A stretch of DNA of 64,000 nucleotides from Anagrus nilaparvatae (Eukaryota; Arthropoda; Insecta; Hymenoptera; Mymaridae): assembly GCA_022575985.1 (NCBI GenBank), contig JAKSXM010000237.1, positions 2,684,501-2,748,500 on the forward strand. Direction: 5' to 3'. Of this stretch, positions 12,646 through 22,102 are shown piece by piece. Below the pieces are notes generated by a model. It made no database searches and was not told the DNA's origin. It saw nothing but the letters and a program-made list of their open reading frames with translations. The translations under genes were made by a program, and so were the position numbers. Every line of letters starts with the position of its first letter. Position 1 is the first letter of the stretch.

Positions 12646-13310
12646 CACAGTGTAGTAAAAAAAAAAAAGTGGCCAAAAATCGGCTTTAACGCAATTTCTT
12701 ATGAAAAAAAATTCTGCTGAATGGAAAATGACCGTTTTTGTATATACTAAATAATAGGCTACCGAGATCAAAATTTTTTTTTTTTTTTTAATTTTCTTAG
12801 CTGCTGAATGAAAAAAAAAATCTATTTTTTACCATAAAAAGGTAAAATATTTATAGTTTTAAAATGAAAAATAAATTTTTTTTAGGTACAGTTCTGTATT
12901 AAAATATGTACATAAATGATAAATAAACCTAAAAAAAGTGAATTAGTATAATTATACATGGTTGTATGCAGTATAAAGATGTGTTAGTCAACATTTGCAA
13001 GTTAGTCAAAAAATTAAAAAAAAAATGAAAAATTTGATTTTTCTATTTTTACTTATATTTTAAACTTAAATAAAGTATTTTTTTAAAGTTTTTATATAAT
13101 TGATATTTTTTATACATTATTTAAGTTTAAAATATAAGTAAAAATAGAAAAATCAAATTTTTCATTTTTTTTTTAATTTTTTGACTAAATTGCAAATGAT
13201 CTATCATTTAGTATACACAAAAACGGTCATTTTCCATTCAGCAGAATTTTTTTTCATAAGAAATTGCGTTGAAGCCGTTTTTTGGCCACTTTTTTTTTTA
13301 CTACACTGTG
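12646..13310. mobile_element. MITE with CACAGTG termini and 5-bp target duplication (Transib-like)
   Basis: 665 bp. It begins CACAGTGTAGTAAAAAAA and ends with the complement, CTACACTGTG. Terminal inverted repeats extend well over 100 bp (GTGGCCAAAAA, GCAATTTCTTATGAAAAAA, AATGACCGTTTTTGTATA). The 5-bp direct repeat AGTCT flanks it at 12641-12645 and 13311-13315, within satellite sequence that continues on both sides. A heptamer-like CAC(A/T)(A/G)TG end with a 5-bp duplication is the known signature of the Transib superfamily, the relatives of RAG recombination signals. No transposase is encoded, so it is non-autonomous. Confidence 0.8.
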
Positions 13311-13315
13311 AGTCT

Positions 13316-14390
13316 CCTGTTTTATAGAAAAGTTGGAATTTCAAATATTTTTGTGAATTTCAAATATTTTTTCAAATATATCGTGACTTATTGTAAAATG
13401 CGCCTAAAACAGGTTAATTTTAGATATTATTTTTAATATAAATTGAGAAAATTTTTATGCAATGATTGCATAAAAATATTTTTTTAATTTCAAAAATTTT
13501 TATGCAATTTTTGCATTAAAATATTTTTGTAATTTCAAAAATTTTTATGCAATGATTGCATTGAAATATTTTTTTAATTTAAAAAATTTTTATACAATGA
13601 TTGCATTAAAATTTTTTTATTTACTTTAGCAGAAACTATATGCTATTATAAATTTATATAATTTATAAATAAATTTTTTTCTAACATTCTCCTGTTTTAT
13701 AGAAAAGTTGGAATTTCAAATATTTGTATGCAATAATTGCTTGATAAAATTTTTATGCAATGATTGCATTAAAATATTTTTTTGATTTCAAAAATTTTTA
13801 TGCAATGATTGTATTGAAATATTTTTTTAATTTCAAAAATTTTTATGCAATGATTGCATTGAAATATTTTTTTAATTTCAAAAATTTTTTAGCAATGATT
13901 GCATTGAAATATTTTTTTAATTTTAAATTTTTATGCAATGATTGCATTGAAATATTTTTTTAATTTCAAAAATTTTTATGCAATGATTGTATTGAAATAT
14001 TTTTTTAATTTCAAAAATTTGTATGCAATGATTGCATTGAAATATTTTTTTAATTTCAAAATTTTTATGCAATGATTGCATTGAAATATTTTTTTAATTT
14101 CAAAAAATTTTTAGCAATGATTGCATTGAAATATTTTTTTAATTTCAAAAAAATTTTTTAGCAATGATTGCATTAAAATTTTTTTTGTATTTGTCTTGTT
14201 TTATAAGAAAATTGTATTTTTTTATTGACTTTACCAGAAACTATACGCCATTATAAATTTTTTTCTAACTGTCTCTTGTTTAATAGAAAAGTTGGAATTT
14301 CAAATATTTTTATACAATGATTGCATTTAAATATTTTTTTAATTTTATATATTTTTATGCAATGGTAGCATTTAGATTTTTTTAAAGAAA
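13316..14390. repeat. Satellite array (right part) with a derived ~54-bp subarray
   Basis: This continues the array interrupted by the MITE. Between about 13440 and 14180 only part of the unit is amplified, as ~54-bp repeats (GCAATGATTGCATTGAAAT, then TTTTTTAATTTCAAAAATTT), about 12 copies. Full units return at 14215-14380. The 67-residue periodic ORF at 13760 is only this repeat translated. Confidence 0.85.
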
Positions 14391-15028
14391 ATAAAATATA
14401 AAATATATAAAATCATTTAAAAAATGGATGTCAGCTGTCCTAAATATAAAAAAATAAAAAATTTCAAAAAATTAGACTTTAAGTCGTTTTTTTGACATTT
14501 CTTTTTAACTAATGAATGAAATTAAAAAAAAATAAAAGTGGCATTAGAAAAGTGTTTAATAAATACAAAGAAACTTGGTTTTTACATTTTGACACAATCC
14601 ATTCCGAGATCTGAAGTGATGAAAATGTACACTTTTTGATTTTTTTAATTTTGAAGTTCTTAGCTTCAAACAGTTGTAACTCTGAACCGTAATCTCAAAT
14701 TAAAAAAAATAAAAACGTCAAATCGATAGCATTTTTTCCAAGGAATAATTTGCACTAAACCTCGTCTCAAAAAACCTCTTAGATCGTGAGAAAAATCAGT
14801 TTTAGTGAAAAAAAATGAAATTATTTTGCGTTTTCGACTACTAACTTCTGATATTGATTTCTCGAAATCATTTAAATATTTTTTAAAAATTAGAAAAAGG
14901 TCTGGAGATATTTCTTTAAAGATTACTTTAAAACCACTTTCATGTATTTTCGTCCGTACAATTCTTCATAAATGCGTGTCCAATAAAATCAAAAATAGTC
15001 AATTTTTTAAATTATTTCATTTTAATAT
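14391..15028. other. AT-rich sequence, no gene recognised
   Basis: Unique-looking AT-rich DNA with one 79-codon ORF (14805-15044) rich in Lys, Ile and Phe. It lacks recognisable motifs and I do not support it as a gene. Confidence 0.5.
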
Positions 15029-15029
15029 A

Positions 15030-15221
15030 TATAGGATTATTTAGCTAATTCTAAGCACTTTTTGTTCTGTAATATATTTGTCTAAAACTAACCCTTTTCG
15101 AGTAATGAGTAATTAGCGAATCTTTTGAGGATATTTTATGCTGTTATTACTCGAAAAGTGTTAATTTTAGACAAATATATTATAGAACAAAAAGTGCTTT
15201 GAATTAGCTAAATAATATGGA
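15030..15221. repeat. Long imperfect hairpin (~75-bp arms)
   Basis: The left arm starts GGATTATTTAGCTAATTC and includes GCACTTTTTGTTCTGTAAT; the right arm carries their complements (GAATTAGCTAAATAAT, AGAACAAAAAGTGC). The arms of about 75 bp are separated by about 40 bp. This could be a very small foldback MITE or the inner tip of the large inverted repeat. Confidence 0.7.
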
Positions 15222-15879
15222 TATATATTTTCAAAACTTTTTGAAAATTTTCGAATTTTGGCCAAAAATGGGAAAATCCAGAAATCCGAAAATGTTCAAA
15301 AATTTTTTTGAAAAAATTCTCACGTATTGCTAAGTTAATTTTAAGCATTTTTTGTCCCATAAATATATTTCTTAGCATGCTCTTTTTGTCTTTAAAAAAT
15401 TATTAAAGTTCCAATATTTACAATTTTTTTGAACCATTTTTTAAGTTTTTAGAAATTTTGACATGACAAAAAAAATCTTTATTATTAGCCAATTGACCAG
15501 ATACCACCCTAAAATTAAAAAAAAAAATAAAACACAAACATTTTATTGAAGATTCTTATTTTTTTTTTTGACACTGGCCAAAACGCTGACCAAAACACCC
15601 GCAATCAATTTTGAAAAAAACACTACACGGCATTAAAAACTAGAATCTTCAACGAAAATTTTGAGCCCACTCTTATCTTTTTATCTTAAATATTTTACTG
15701 TAGAGGGGGGGGGTGACTGCCACCCCCCCCTCAGAAAATCCACCTCCCCCCCTACACACTATAATTTTTAAGATAAATTAATGATTTAGGGCTTAATTTT
15801 TTTCTTAACTAATCTAGTTTTTTATCCCGTTTGGCAAATTTTTGTACTTTTGTGATTTATAAGCGTTTTGGCCACTTTT

Positions 15880-16020
15880 TTGGACAAAGATTAGTTAGGT
15901 TAGGTTTGGGGCAAACGAGTGCAGGAGGGTTTATAGTGTGTTTATCCAGTAAGAATCTGGGGCGTCACCGGGGACCGCGTTTGCCGGTGGTCTGCCAGTT
16001 GTACCTTTTGAACAACTGGG
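15880..16020 (+). pseudogene. R1-like LINE 3' tail fragment
   Basis: TTTGGGGCAAACGAGTGCAG, GTGTGTTTATCCAGTAAG and CTGCCAGTTGTACCTT match, in order, the LINE 3' tail at 25485-25590. It lies immediately upstream of the RT segment at 16022, so a LINE 3' tail precedes an RT domain. That is not the order of an intact element and points to tandem or nested LINE debris. Confidence 0.65.
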
Positions 16021-16021
16021 C

Positions 16022-16890
16022 TGTGATAAAAATTTGCGGGTCTTTAAGGCCATCAAGATCATGAAAAATGGTAAGGCACCGGGGCCGGACGGGATACCAG
16101 CGGAAGTGCTCAAACAAGCGGTAAAAATAATCCCTGGTATCCTGTTAAGCATGTCTAATGCATGCTTAGCGGCGGGAGTGTTCCCAAGGCAGTGGAAGGT
16201 GGCACGTCTCGTGCTCTTGAACAAGGGTAAAGGTGGAGCCCCGGACTCTCCATCATCTTACAGACCCTAGTGCATGCTAAATACCATTGGAAAGGTGATG
16301 GAGAGCATGCTCCGGGCAAGGCTGAGAAGAGCTATCGCGAGGGCGGTGGCCTTTCCGAGGAGCAGCATGGATTTCGTGAAGGACATTCCAAGATAGACGC
16401 CATCCGACGTATCATGAATACCGTAGAGGACGAGAGGCAGATGAATCATGCGATCCACCAGGACGTCCTCCTGGTAACGCTGGACGTCAAAAACGCGTTC
16501 AACTCTGCCATGATCCGGTCCCTCGAGCAGGATATTCGTTTACCCAGGTACCTGGGTAACGTCCTAAAGGACTATCTACGGGACCGAAGACTGTTCTACG
16601 ACACGCTCGATGGCAGGTGTCAGAGAGTTTTGAGCGCGGGCATCGCACAAGGCTCGGTTCTCAGACCTGTGGAATGCCTTTTACGATTGCTTGTTGCGCG
16701 TTCACCTCCCGGAAGGAGCTTCCCTGATCGGGTACGAGGACGACGTGGTTCTGACCATCACCGGCAAGGACATGCAAGAGATCCAGGAAAGGTTGAATCT
16801 AGTCATGAGAGAGATCAACCTCAGGATGGGCAAGCACGGTCTCGAGCGGGATTTGATCTCACGACCTTTGGCACTAGATCTATAAAGCTG
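16022..16890 (+). pseudogene. R1-clade-like non-LTR reverse transcriptase fragment
   Basis: Conceptual translation shows non-LTR RT blocks in order: MKNGKAPGPDGIPAEVL, FPRQWKVARLVLLNKGKG, SSYRP, EEQHGFREGHS, LLVTLDVKNAFNSA (motif A aspartate) and SAGIAQGSVL. After a frame change come LIGYEDDVVLTITGK (the catalytic YADD-type box, here YEDD) and MREINLRMGKHGL. Damage visible: a TAG at 16268-16270 inside the block after SYRP, a frame shift between about 16270 and 16345, another with a small deletion near 16665-16690, and loss of both the upstream endonuclease and the C-terminus. High GC (over 50%) contrasts sharply with the surroundings. This is clearly dead. Confidence 0.85.
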
Positions 16891-16930
16891 CCTCTTGAAT
16901 GATTGAAATTGATTGTCTCCTGTGGTGTCC

Positions 16931-16986
16931 ACTCTTCATAGCTCAGTTGGTAGAGCGTTTGTGTGGCAAACGATTGCATGTTAACC
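16931..16986 (+). pseudogene. tRNA-like fragment
   Basis: TAGCTCAGTTGGTAGAGC is a perfect A box/D arm. CGTTT-GTGTGGC-AAACG could form an anticodon arm (anticodon GTG if real). The T arm and acceptor stem are missing, as the following ATGTTAACCC does not form a B box. It lies right after the LINE fragment. Confidence 0.5.
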
Positions 16987-17269
16987 CTGTTTTTTCAGAA
17001 ACCCTAGGATCAATGGCTTTTGTAGGAATGATATAAATTGAAAATGTATATTCACTACATTTTGCAGGTATTTGTGGTATATCTGCATCCCTGTATAAGC
17101 TGTCCGTTCCTAAATCATAGTAAATGAACGTAAATTTAGAGATTTATTATTTATAATAAATCTCTCGGCGCTCTGTCCTAGTTTTCTCTTTTATTTTTCA
17201 CCAATCTGTGTCGCTTTTGTTGACGACAATTTTATTTTGTGTGATTTTATTCGCCTCTGTTTATCTCAC

Positions 17270-18009
17270 CTGTCTGCCAAAATTTTTGTGTGCTGACCAG
17301 GAGATAAAATTAATAAATCTTTAACGATTGGAATTCCATGATGCCCGTAATTAATTTGTAATACTCCACAACCAACTCGAAAGTCTCTTAAGTTTGTCTT
17401 GCTAAAACATTTATCTTTAGGATACATTTTAGTAATTACGTTATTTAAGAACTCATTTCTTTGACTAGATGCAGAAATTGAAAATTTTTCTATATTTGCT
17501 GCATAATTATTAAATATTTTATACGTAATTTAAATAGCATAATTTGTATAACATAATTTAAAAATTTTCGAGGTATTTATCTTGCGAATTTCGTTCATAA
17601 TTTGAGCATTTTCATCACAAATAAAAACTTTTACTTGCAAGTTGGTGTCTTTTAAAATTGGACTATTATTTACAAGGTCAGCCCCAACGATTGCTTCCAT
17701 ACATTTTGCGCTACCAACATAATTTAATCAAGAGTCATGCTTTGTAGAATTTTCTTGCAAGGAGCCTTTATAGCATAATCTGTTTTTAGTTCGGTAATCC
17801 AAAATTTTAGCACTAAGATAACCAATAAGAGCTGCATAACCGTTTAAGCTATCACAACTATTGTAGTTTCCTCTTTTGAACCATCCCATATCGTACGAAA
17901 CCAATATATTAATAATGGCCATTTTTTGGTCAAATTCTACTTTGGTACAATCGTTATTATCAAAATCTAATTTTTGATAGAGCTCTTCTGCAATAGGTGG
18001 TGGTCTAGA
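17270..18009 (-). pseudogene. Mutator-like transposase-domain pseudogene
   Basis: A minus-strand reading from a possible splice acceptor at about 18010 gives RPPPIAEELYQKLDF, then MGWFKRGNYNSCDSLNGYAA and IGYLSAKILDYRTKNRLC, then (after a TGA at 17728-17730) LNYVGSAKCMEAIVGADLV, ILKDTNLQVKVFICDE and further RDFRVGCGVLQINYG. This order (D-M-G-W-x-K-R, small-residue DS-NG-A, GK-V-D, G-S-x-x-M-E, ICDE) is that of the insect Mutator-like transposase domain proteins. A second in-frame stop (TAA) occurs near 17531, and the reading decays after about 17300. It is therefore a decayed fragment. The family assignment is from pattern memory, not a search. Confidence 0.6.
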
Positions 18010-18308
18010 ATAAGGAAATATAAAAATGAACTTGTAAACATTAATGAATTGGATAAATCGTTGTAAATAAATAATACATTTAATGCTGTTATCTTTTATT
18101 TTATTTTTAAATATGTATAAAATATACTGCATACATTTTGATTGCGTGTAAAATAAATTTAGAATTATATGTATTAATAAGTAAAATCAAGTAAACAATC
18201 AAGTTCAAAATATCAATTATTAAGTACAATTCTTTATCCATAATTCCATTACTATAAAAACAAAGTAAACTTTAATGTTACAAAATTAATATATCATAGC
18301 CATCTTAT

Positions 18309-18386
18309 AACTGTGGCGAATATGAAGAACGGCATAAGTCCTATGCTTATACATAGAACATATGCTGTTCTTCTTATTCACCACAG
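18309..18386. repeat. Short imperfect hairpin
   Basis: CTGTGGCGAATATGAAGAAC pairs with the complement of GTTCTTCTTATTCACCACAG. Arms are about 27 bp around a loop of about 25 bp. Function unknown. Confidence 0.65.
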
Positions 18387-18615
18387 ATATAGACCTCAAT
18401 ATTTACAATCCAATCTTAAGAAAATTATCAACTATAATTTAAAGCATTATTTTCCAAAGAAAATAACACTTATTTTTTTTGTTTAAATTGTATAATTTTA
18501 TTATATAATGTTAAAGCACAAATTAAAAATGATAGCAAATTTTATGCATTATTAAATAATTTTAATAATGTAGCATGAAGTTAATTTTAATAATTAAATT
18601 AAAAATTTTATTTAT

Positions 18616-18748
18616 CTTACAATTCTTTGACGAGTTCTTTCATTTTTTCTATAACAGCAGCTTTTTTTTCTTCGGCTGCTTTAATGCAACTAATTTTTGC
18701 TGCTGAATCTATGGCAACACCATCACGCTGTTCATATCTTTTGAATGT
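18616..18748 (-). pseudogene. Short coding-like fragment of unknown origin
   Basis: A minus-strand frame open for about 44 codons ends with TAA near 18616. It reads FKRYEQRDGVAIDSAAK, ISCIKAAEEKKAAV and IEKMKELVKEL, an Ala/Lys/Glu-rich, probably helical tail that looks like real protein rather than AT-rich noise. The upstream side runs into a 64-bp tandem duplication with in-frame stops. It may be an exon remnant or the tail of the same transposon as the Mutator-like pseudogene. I do not recognise it. Confidence 0.35.
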
Positions 18749-18865
18749 GACAAATTATAATTAGAGGGATATTTTCACAAGCAAAAAGTTTGTTTATTTG
18801 ATCTTTTGAATGTGTCAAATTATAATTAGAGGGATATTTGCACAAGCAAAAAGTTTGTTTATTTG
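18738..18865. repeat. 64-bp direct duplication
   Basis: TCTTTTGAATGTGACAAATT through AAAAGTTTGTTTATTTGA is repeated once in tandem, with two or three mismatches. Confidence 0.85.
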
Positions 18866-18913
18866 ACTACATACGATGCCAGTTTCTAAAGCTCCTAAAA
18901 AGTAAATTATTTA

Positions 18914-20736
18914 GGTTCCTCAAAGAGGAACCATTGTGTTAGGTCAAAATTTGATTTTCTATTTTTTGGCATATAAGCACGTTTTGGGTCCCCAGGAAGC
19001 TAAAAAACCGGTTTTTAAAAAAAGTCTGTATGTGTGTGTGTGTGTGTGTGTGTACGTACGTACGTACGTATGTATGTAATCGGTGATATTTCACAAACAT
19101 TATGGAATTAAGACCTAATTTTTTTTTCAAAAATTTTTTCACCAAAAAAGCTCGAGGTACTTTTTTTTTTTTTTTGATTTGGATGTAATACCTCATTTAT
19201 TTCCATGAAAGTACTTATATTTGAAATATACTTATATCTGAGTATGGTTTTTACATGATATCTCGAATCGGATACTTAATTTTCTGAAAATTTTTTTTCT
19301 AAAATTTTTTTCACAAAAAAATACAAAAAATACAAATTTTTTTTTTCTTTTTGGACGTAGTACCTTATTTATTTCCATGGAAGTACTAGTTTTAAGAACC
19401 TTGTTTATTGTTATTTTTTGGATCTGATACTTAATTTTTTCAAATTTTTTTTGTAAAAATTAAAAAAATAGAAAAATAAAAAAAAATGCAATATTTTTTT
19501 TTTTTTGGGTGTAATACCTCATTTAATTCTATGAAAGTACTAATATCTGAAAATATTGTAACTAGTGATATTTCAAAACCATTATCGAATTAAGACCTAA
19601 TTTTTTTTTCAAACATTTTTTTATCAAAAAATCTCAAAACCCCCTTTTTTTTTTAATTTGGATGTAATACCTCATTTATTTCCATGAAAGTACTTATACT
19701 TGAAAGTATGGTTTTTACTTGATATCTCCAATCTGATACTTAATTTTTTGAAAATTTTTTTCTCCAAAATCTTTGTCACAAAAAAATACATAAATCACCA
19801 ATTTATTTTTCGGTTTGGACATATCTAATTTATTTTAATGAGAGTACAAGTTTTAGAAATTTAGTTTATAGTAATTTTTTGTATCCGATCACAATTTTTT
19901 TTTTTTATTTTGATATAAATTATAACACACAAGAAAGAGTGATGGAAATCTTGCCTCTTTTTGACTTCCTTGGATTATTTTGCTCGTTGCTATGTTTATT
20001 TATGTATGCAGCTTAATGAAATTATAAACAATAATAAACACCCCAAAAATATTAAATGGTTATGTTTGCATTTTAAAATTAAGATTTAAAAGTTATATTG
20101 GCATTTTTTAAAGAATCAAACAATTTATAGAATTAAATAATTTATTATTTTGTGATTAATAGAAATAATATAAATAATGTTAAAATCTTGAAGCAATTAA
20201 TGTGGTTATTTTTTTTATTACAAAATATTATTATTATTATTATTATCATTGTTGAGGAAGATTGGTCAAATGCAAGTACACTGATAAAATATATTATAAG
20301 AAATTATTATAAATTCTGGTAAAAACTCCTATCTTTTTATAATAATTGAGCGAATATTTGTAATTTTCGCATCGTCACCAACCATTTCTTTGACAAAACA
20401 AAAAAAATCATGCTACCCAATATTTTAATTATTAAGGGATAATTATATATTCTAATAAAATAAAATTTTATAAAAAAAAAATAAAATTAGCTTTTTTTAT
20501 ATTTGTCTCTTTTTAATTATGCAAAAATGATTTGAAATCCATTAACGCCGGCGCGACCAATCCATGGAGGCTAGAATTTTCACTTTAATAACAAAATGAT
20601 CTTAATAATCTACTTTACCAGCTACTAAAAACGAAAAATGTACTTATAATTGCCTAGTTGTAATCAATAATATTTGTTATAAATTAAGATTACAGCCCAT
20701 TGTTTGAGGAACCTCAGTGCCAGCTAGTTGGCAGGG
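18914..20736 (-). mobile_element. Hairpin-ended repeat family, copy 3 (complete, TA-flanked)
   Basis: Full copy in minus orientation. The 3' hairpin GGTTCCTCAAAGAGGAACC is at 18914-18932 and the 5' tip (complement of GTGCCAGCTAGTTGGCAGGG) at 20717-20736. TA lies directly outside both ends (18912-18913, 20737-20738). It is collinear with copy 1 over about 1.7 kb, and its last ~130 bases show what copy 1 lost to the gypsy insertion. It contains the (CA)n/(TACG)n microsatellite near 19028-19078. No supported ORF. Confidence 0.82.
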
Positions 20737-20738
20737 TA

Positions 20739-21463
20739 TTTTTTAAATTCTTTGATTAGATTCTTACTATTATTTAGGTTTTTTTATTTTCTTGGACAAA
20801 AACTAAATAGTAATAAGTAATGATTAAGAACGATTTATGAACGAAAAATCTTACCTAGTATGAGCATAGTTGTATTATCACTATATTTTGATTTTTTGCT
20901 TATATCATCTTTGGATTTCTATTGCAGTGCTTTTCTTATTGAAATATTTTATTCGATTTATATTTGTATTCTTTTTTCCCTTTCTTCTCTTTTTTTTGTA
21001 ATAAATCTTGAACCATATTTTAACCGCTTCGACATTTTTAACGCATTATAAGTATGAATAATTATAATACCACGTTCGTAAAAAATAATATACAGAAAAA
21101 AAATACGGATATAGCTATATATGGTAATATATTCTTTGCTGAGTTGCCAAAGTTTTTAGCTCTGTTTTACCCATGTGGAAAGTGATGTCCCTGGGAGTAT
21201 AAGTTAAAACTATATAAATAAAGTAAAAAAAAAAAAAATTATTAAAACTATTATTTTTTCATGACATGTTTCATGATCGTTGATTGTAAGATGTATAAGA
21301 TTTGAATACACGCTGAGCATGGTCTTAAAAGAGTGAAAAATTGTTAATTAACTATATTATTATAAATAGTTTTAAATAAAACTTTTATATATTTAATTTT
21401 ATACCTACGTATAATGCCTAGCGTTTAACTAAACTATATTAAAAATTTTCATTTTAAACTTAC
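20739..21463. other. Intronic AT-rich sequence, nothing recognised
   Basis: Part of the trio intron 3' of exon 21464-22012. The splice donor GTAAGT of that exon is at 21463-21458. The 63-codon ORF at 20860 is hydrophobic low-complexity sequence without support. Confidence 0.6.
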
Positions 21464-22012
21464 CCATGTCACAAAACAATGACCGACGTCTTCAGGCATA
21501 GACTCATATTTTTCTAGTTCTCGTAAAAAAATTTTGGAATGAAAATAATATATATCTTCTATGTTACTAAATATAACAGATTCACGACCTTGTAGTCCCT
21601 GAGGTATAATATTTTTACTAGTTTTTGTTTCTTCAAGATAAAATCGAATGCATATTTCTAAATCTTTTACATAAATTCGTTCTGTTTGTAAAAGTTCCGC
21701 CATGACAAATTCTTTTCTTTTTGCAGATTTTTTTTTTTCATCACTTAAATCAGTAATAACTTTTTCTTTGGCTTTTTCTTCTGAAAGACTATACGTAATT
21801 TGATCTATATTTACTTCTTTTGGGGTTTCGTCATATTGAAATTCAAAATCGTCGTCAACCTGATTTACATAAAAATCAAAACGTACTTTAAAATTTGTGT
21901 AGCACTGATCAACTTCTGAAACTAATTGCCCAATAGAAATACTGTGAATATGGCCTTTTTCTACAAGATTATCAGCAAGTTGGAGAAGCAATTTTATTTT
22001 GTCTCTGATAAC
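21464..22012 (-). CDS. trio: trio exon: spectrin-repeat end and start of first DH (RhoGEF) domain
   Basis: A 549-nt exon with acceptor TTGACAG before 22012 and donor GTAAGT after 21464, both phase 0. It encodes 183 residues. About the first 55 residues (LLLQLADNLVEKGH, VSEVDQCYTNFKVRFDFYV) match the last spectrin repeat before the first DH domain of Trio/Kalirin. A charged linker follows. Then RKEFVMAELLQTERIYVKDL opens the DH domain (conserved region 1, including the Glu used in GTPase contact), followed by IFSNIEDIYYFHSKIFLREL and MPEDVGHCFVTW. Trio activates Rac/RhoG at the membrane in axon guidance; DH1 carries the Rac-GEF activity. The rest of the DH/PH must lie in exons left of the window. 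No damage is seen, so this is presumably the functional gene. Confidence 0.93.
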
Positions 22013-22102
22013 CTGTCAACAATTAATATTTAACAATCAAAAGAATCTATTCTAATTATATAGTAATTATATTATAAATTAAACATTTAGAATTTTTTTT
22101 TA

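Larger units (their letters stand above)
6437..15720. mobile_element. ~9.3-kb inverted-repeat structure with satellite-filled interior
   Basis: The left arm is 6437-6598 plus 8354-8725, split by the insertion at 6601-8351. The right arm is 15215-15720. The arms pair as inverted repeats of about 530 bp: CCACCCCCCCTGTACAG against the complement of CTGTAGAGGGGGGGGGTG, then AAGATAAGAGTGGGCTC, CCAAAACGCTGACC and GGGTGGTATCTGGTCAA in the same order. The interior holds no protein gene, only two satellite arrays, a tRNA-like fragment, a MITE and short hairpins. It looks like a DNA transposon or foldback element without transposase. The terminal duplication is unclear because the ends are C/G homopolymers. 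Confidence 0.65.

Noticed and set aside
11387..13963. ORFs with internal periodicity (NFYAM and LALTLAE-type repeats)
   Set aside because: Satellite units read in one frame; no codon-level conservation beyond the DNA repeat.
13440..14180. Regular short direct repeats resembling a CRISPR array
   Set aside because: Spacers are not unique; the whole unit is repeated, the context is animal DNA, and it is a satellite subarray.
15831..16224. Overlapping ORFs on both strands at the LINE fragment
   Set aside because: They are shadow frames of the reverse transcriptase and LINE tail, which explain the GC-rich open frames.
16931..16986. Functional tRNA-His gene
   Set aside because: The A box and anticodon arm are good, but there is no B box, T arm or acceptor stem closure.
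4626..20736. A Maverick/Polinton with long terminal inverted repeats
   Set aside because: The outer inverted blocks are separate copies of a dispersed repeat, each TA-flanked or with hairpin ends, and no polymerase B, integrase or capsid gene lies between.
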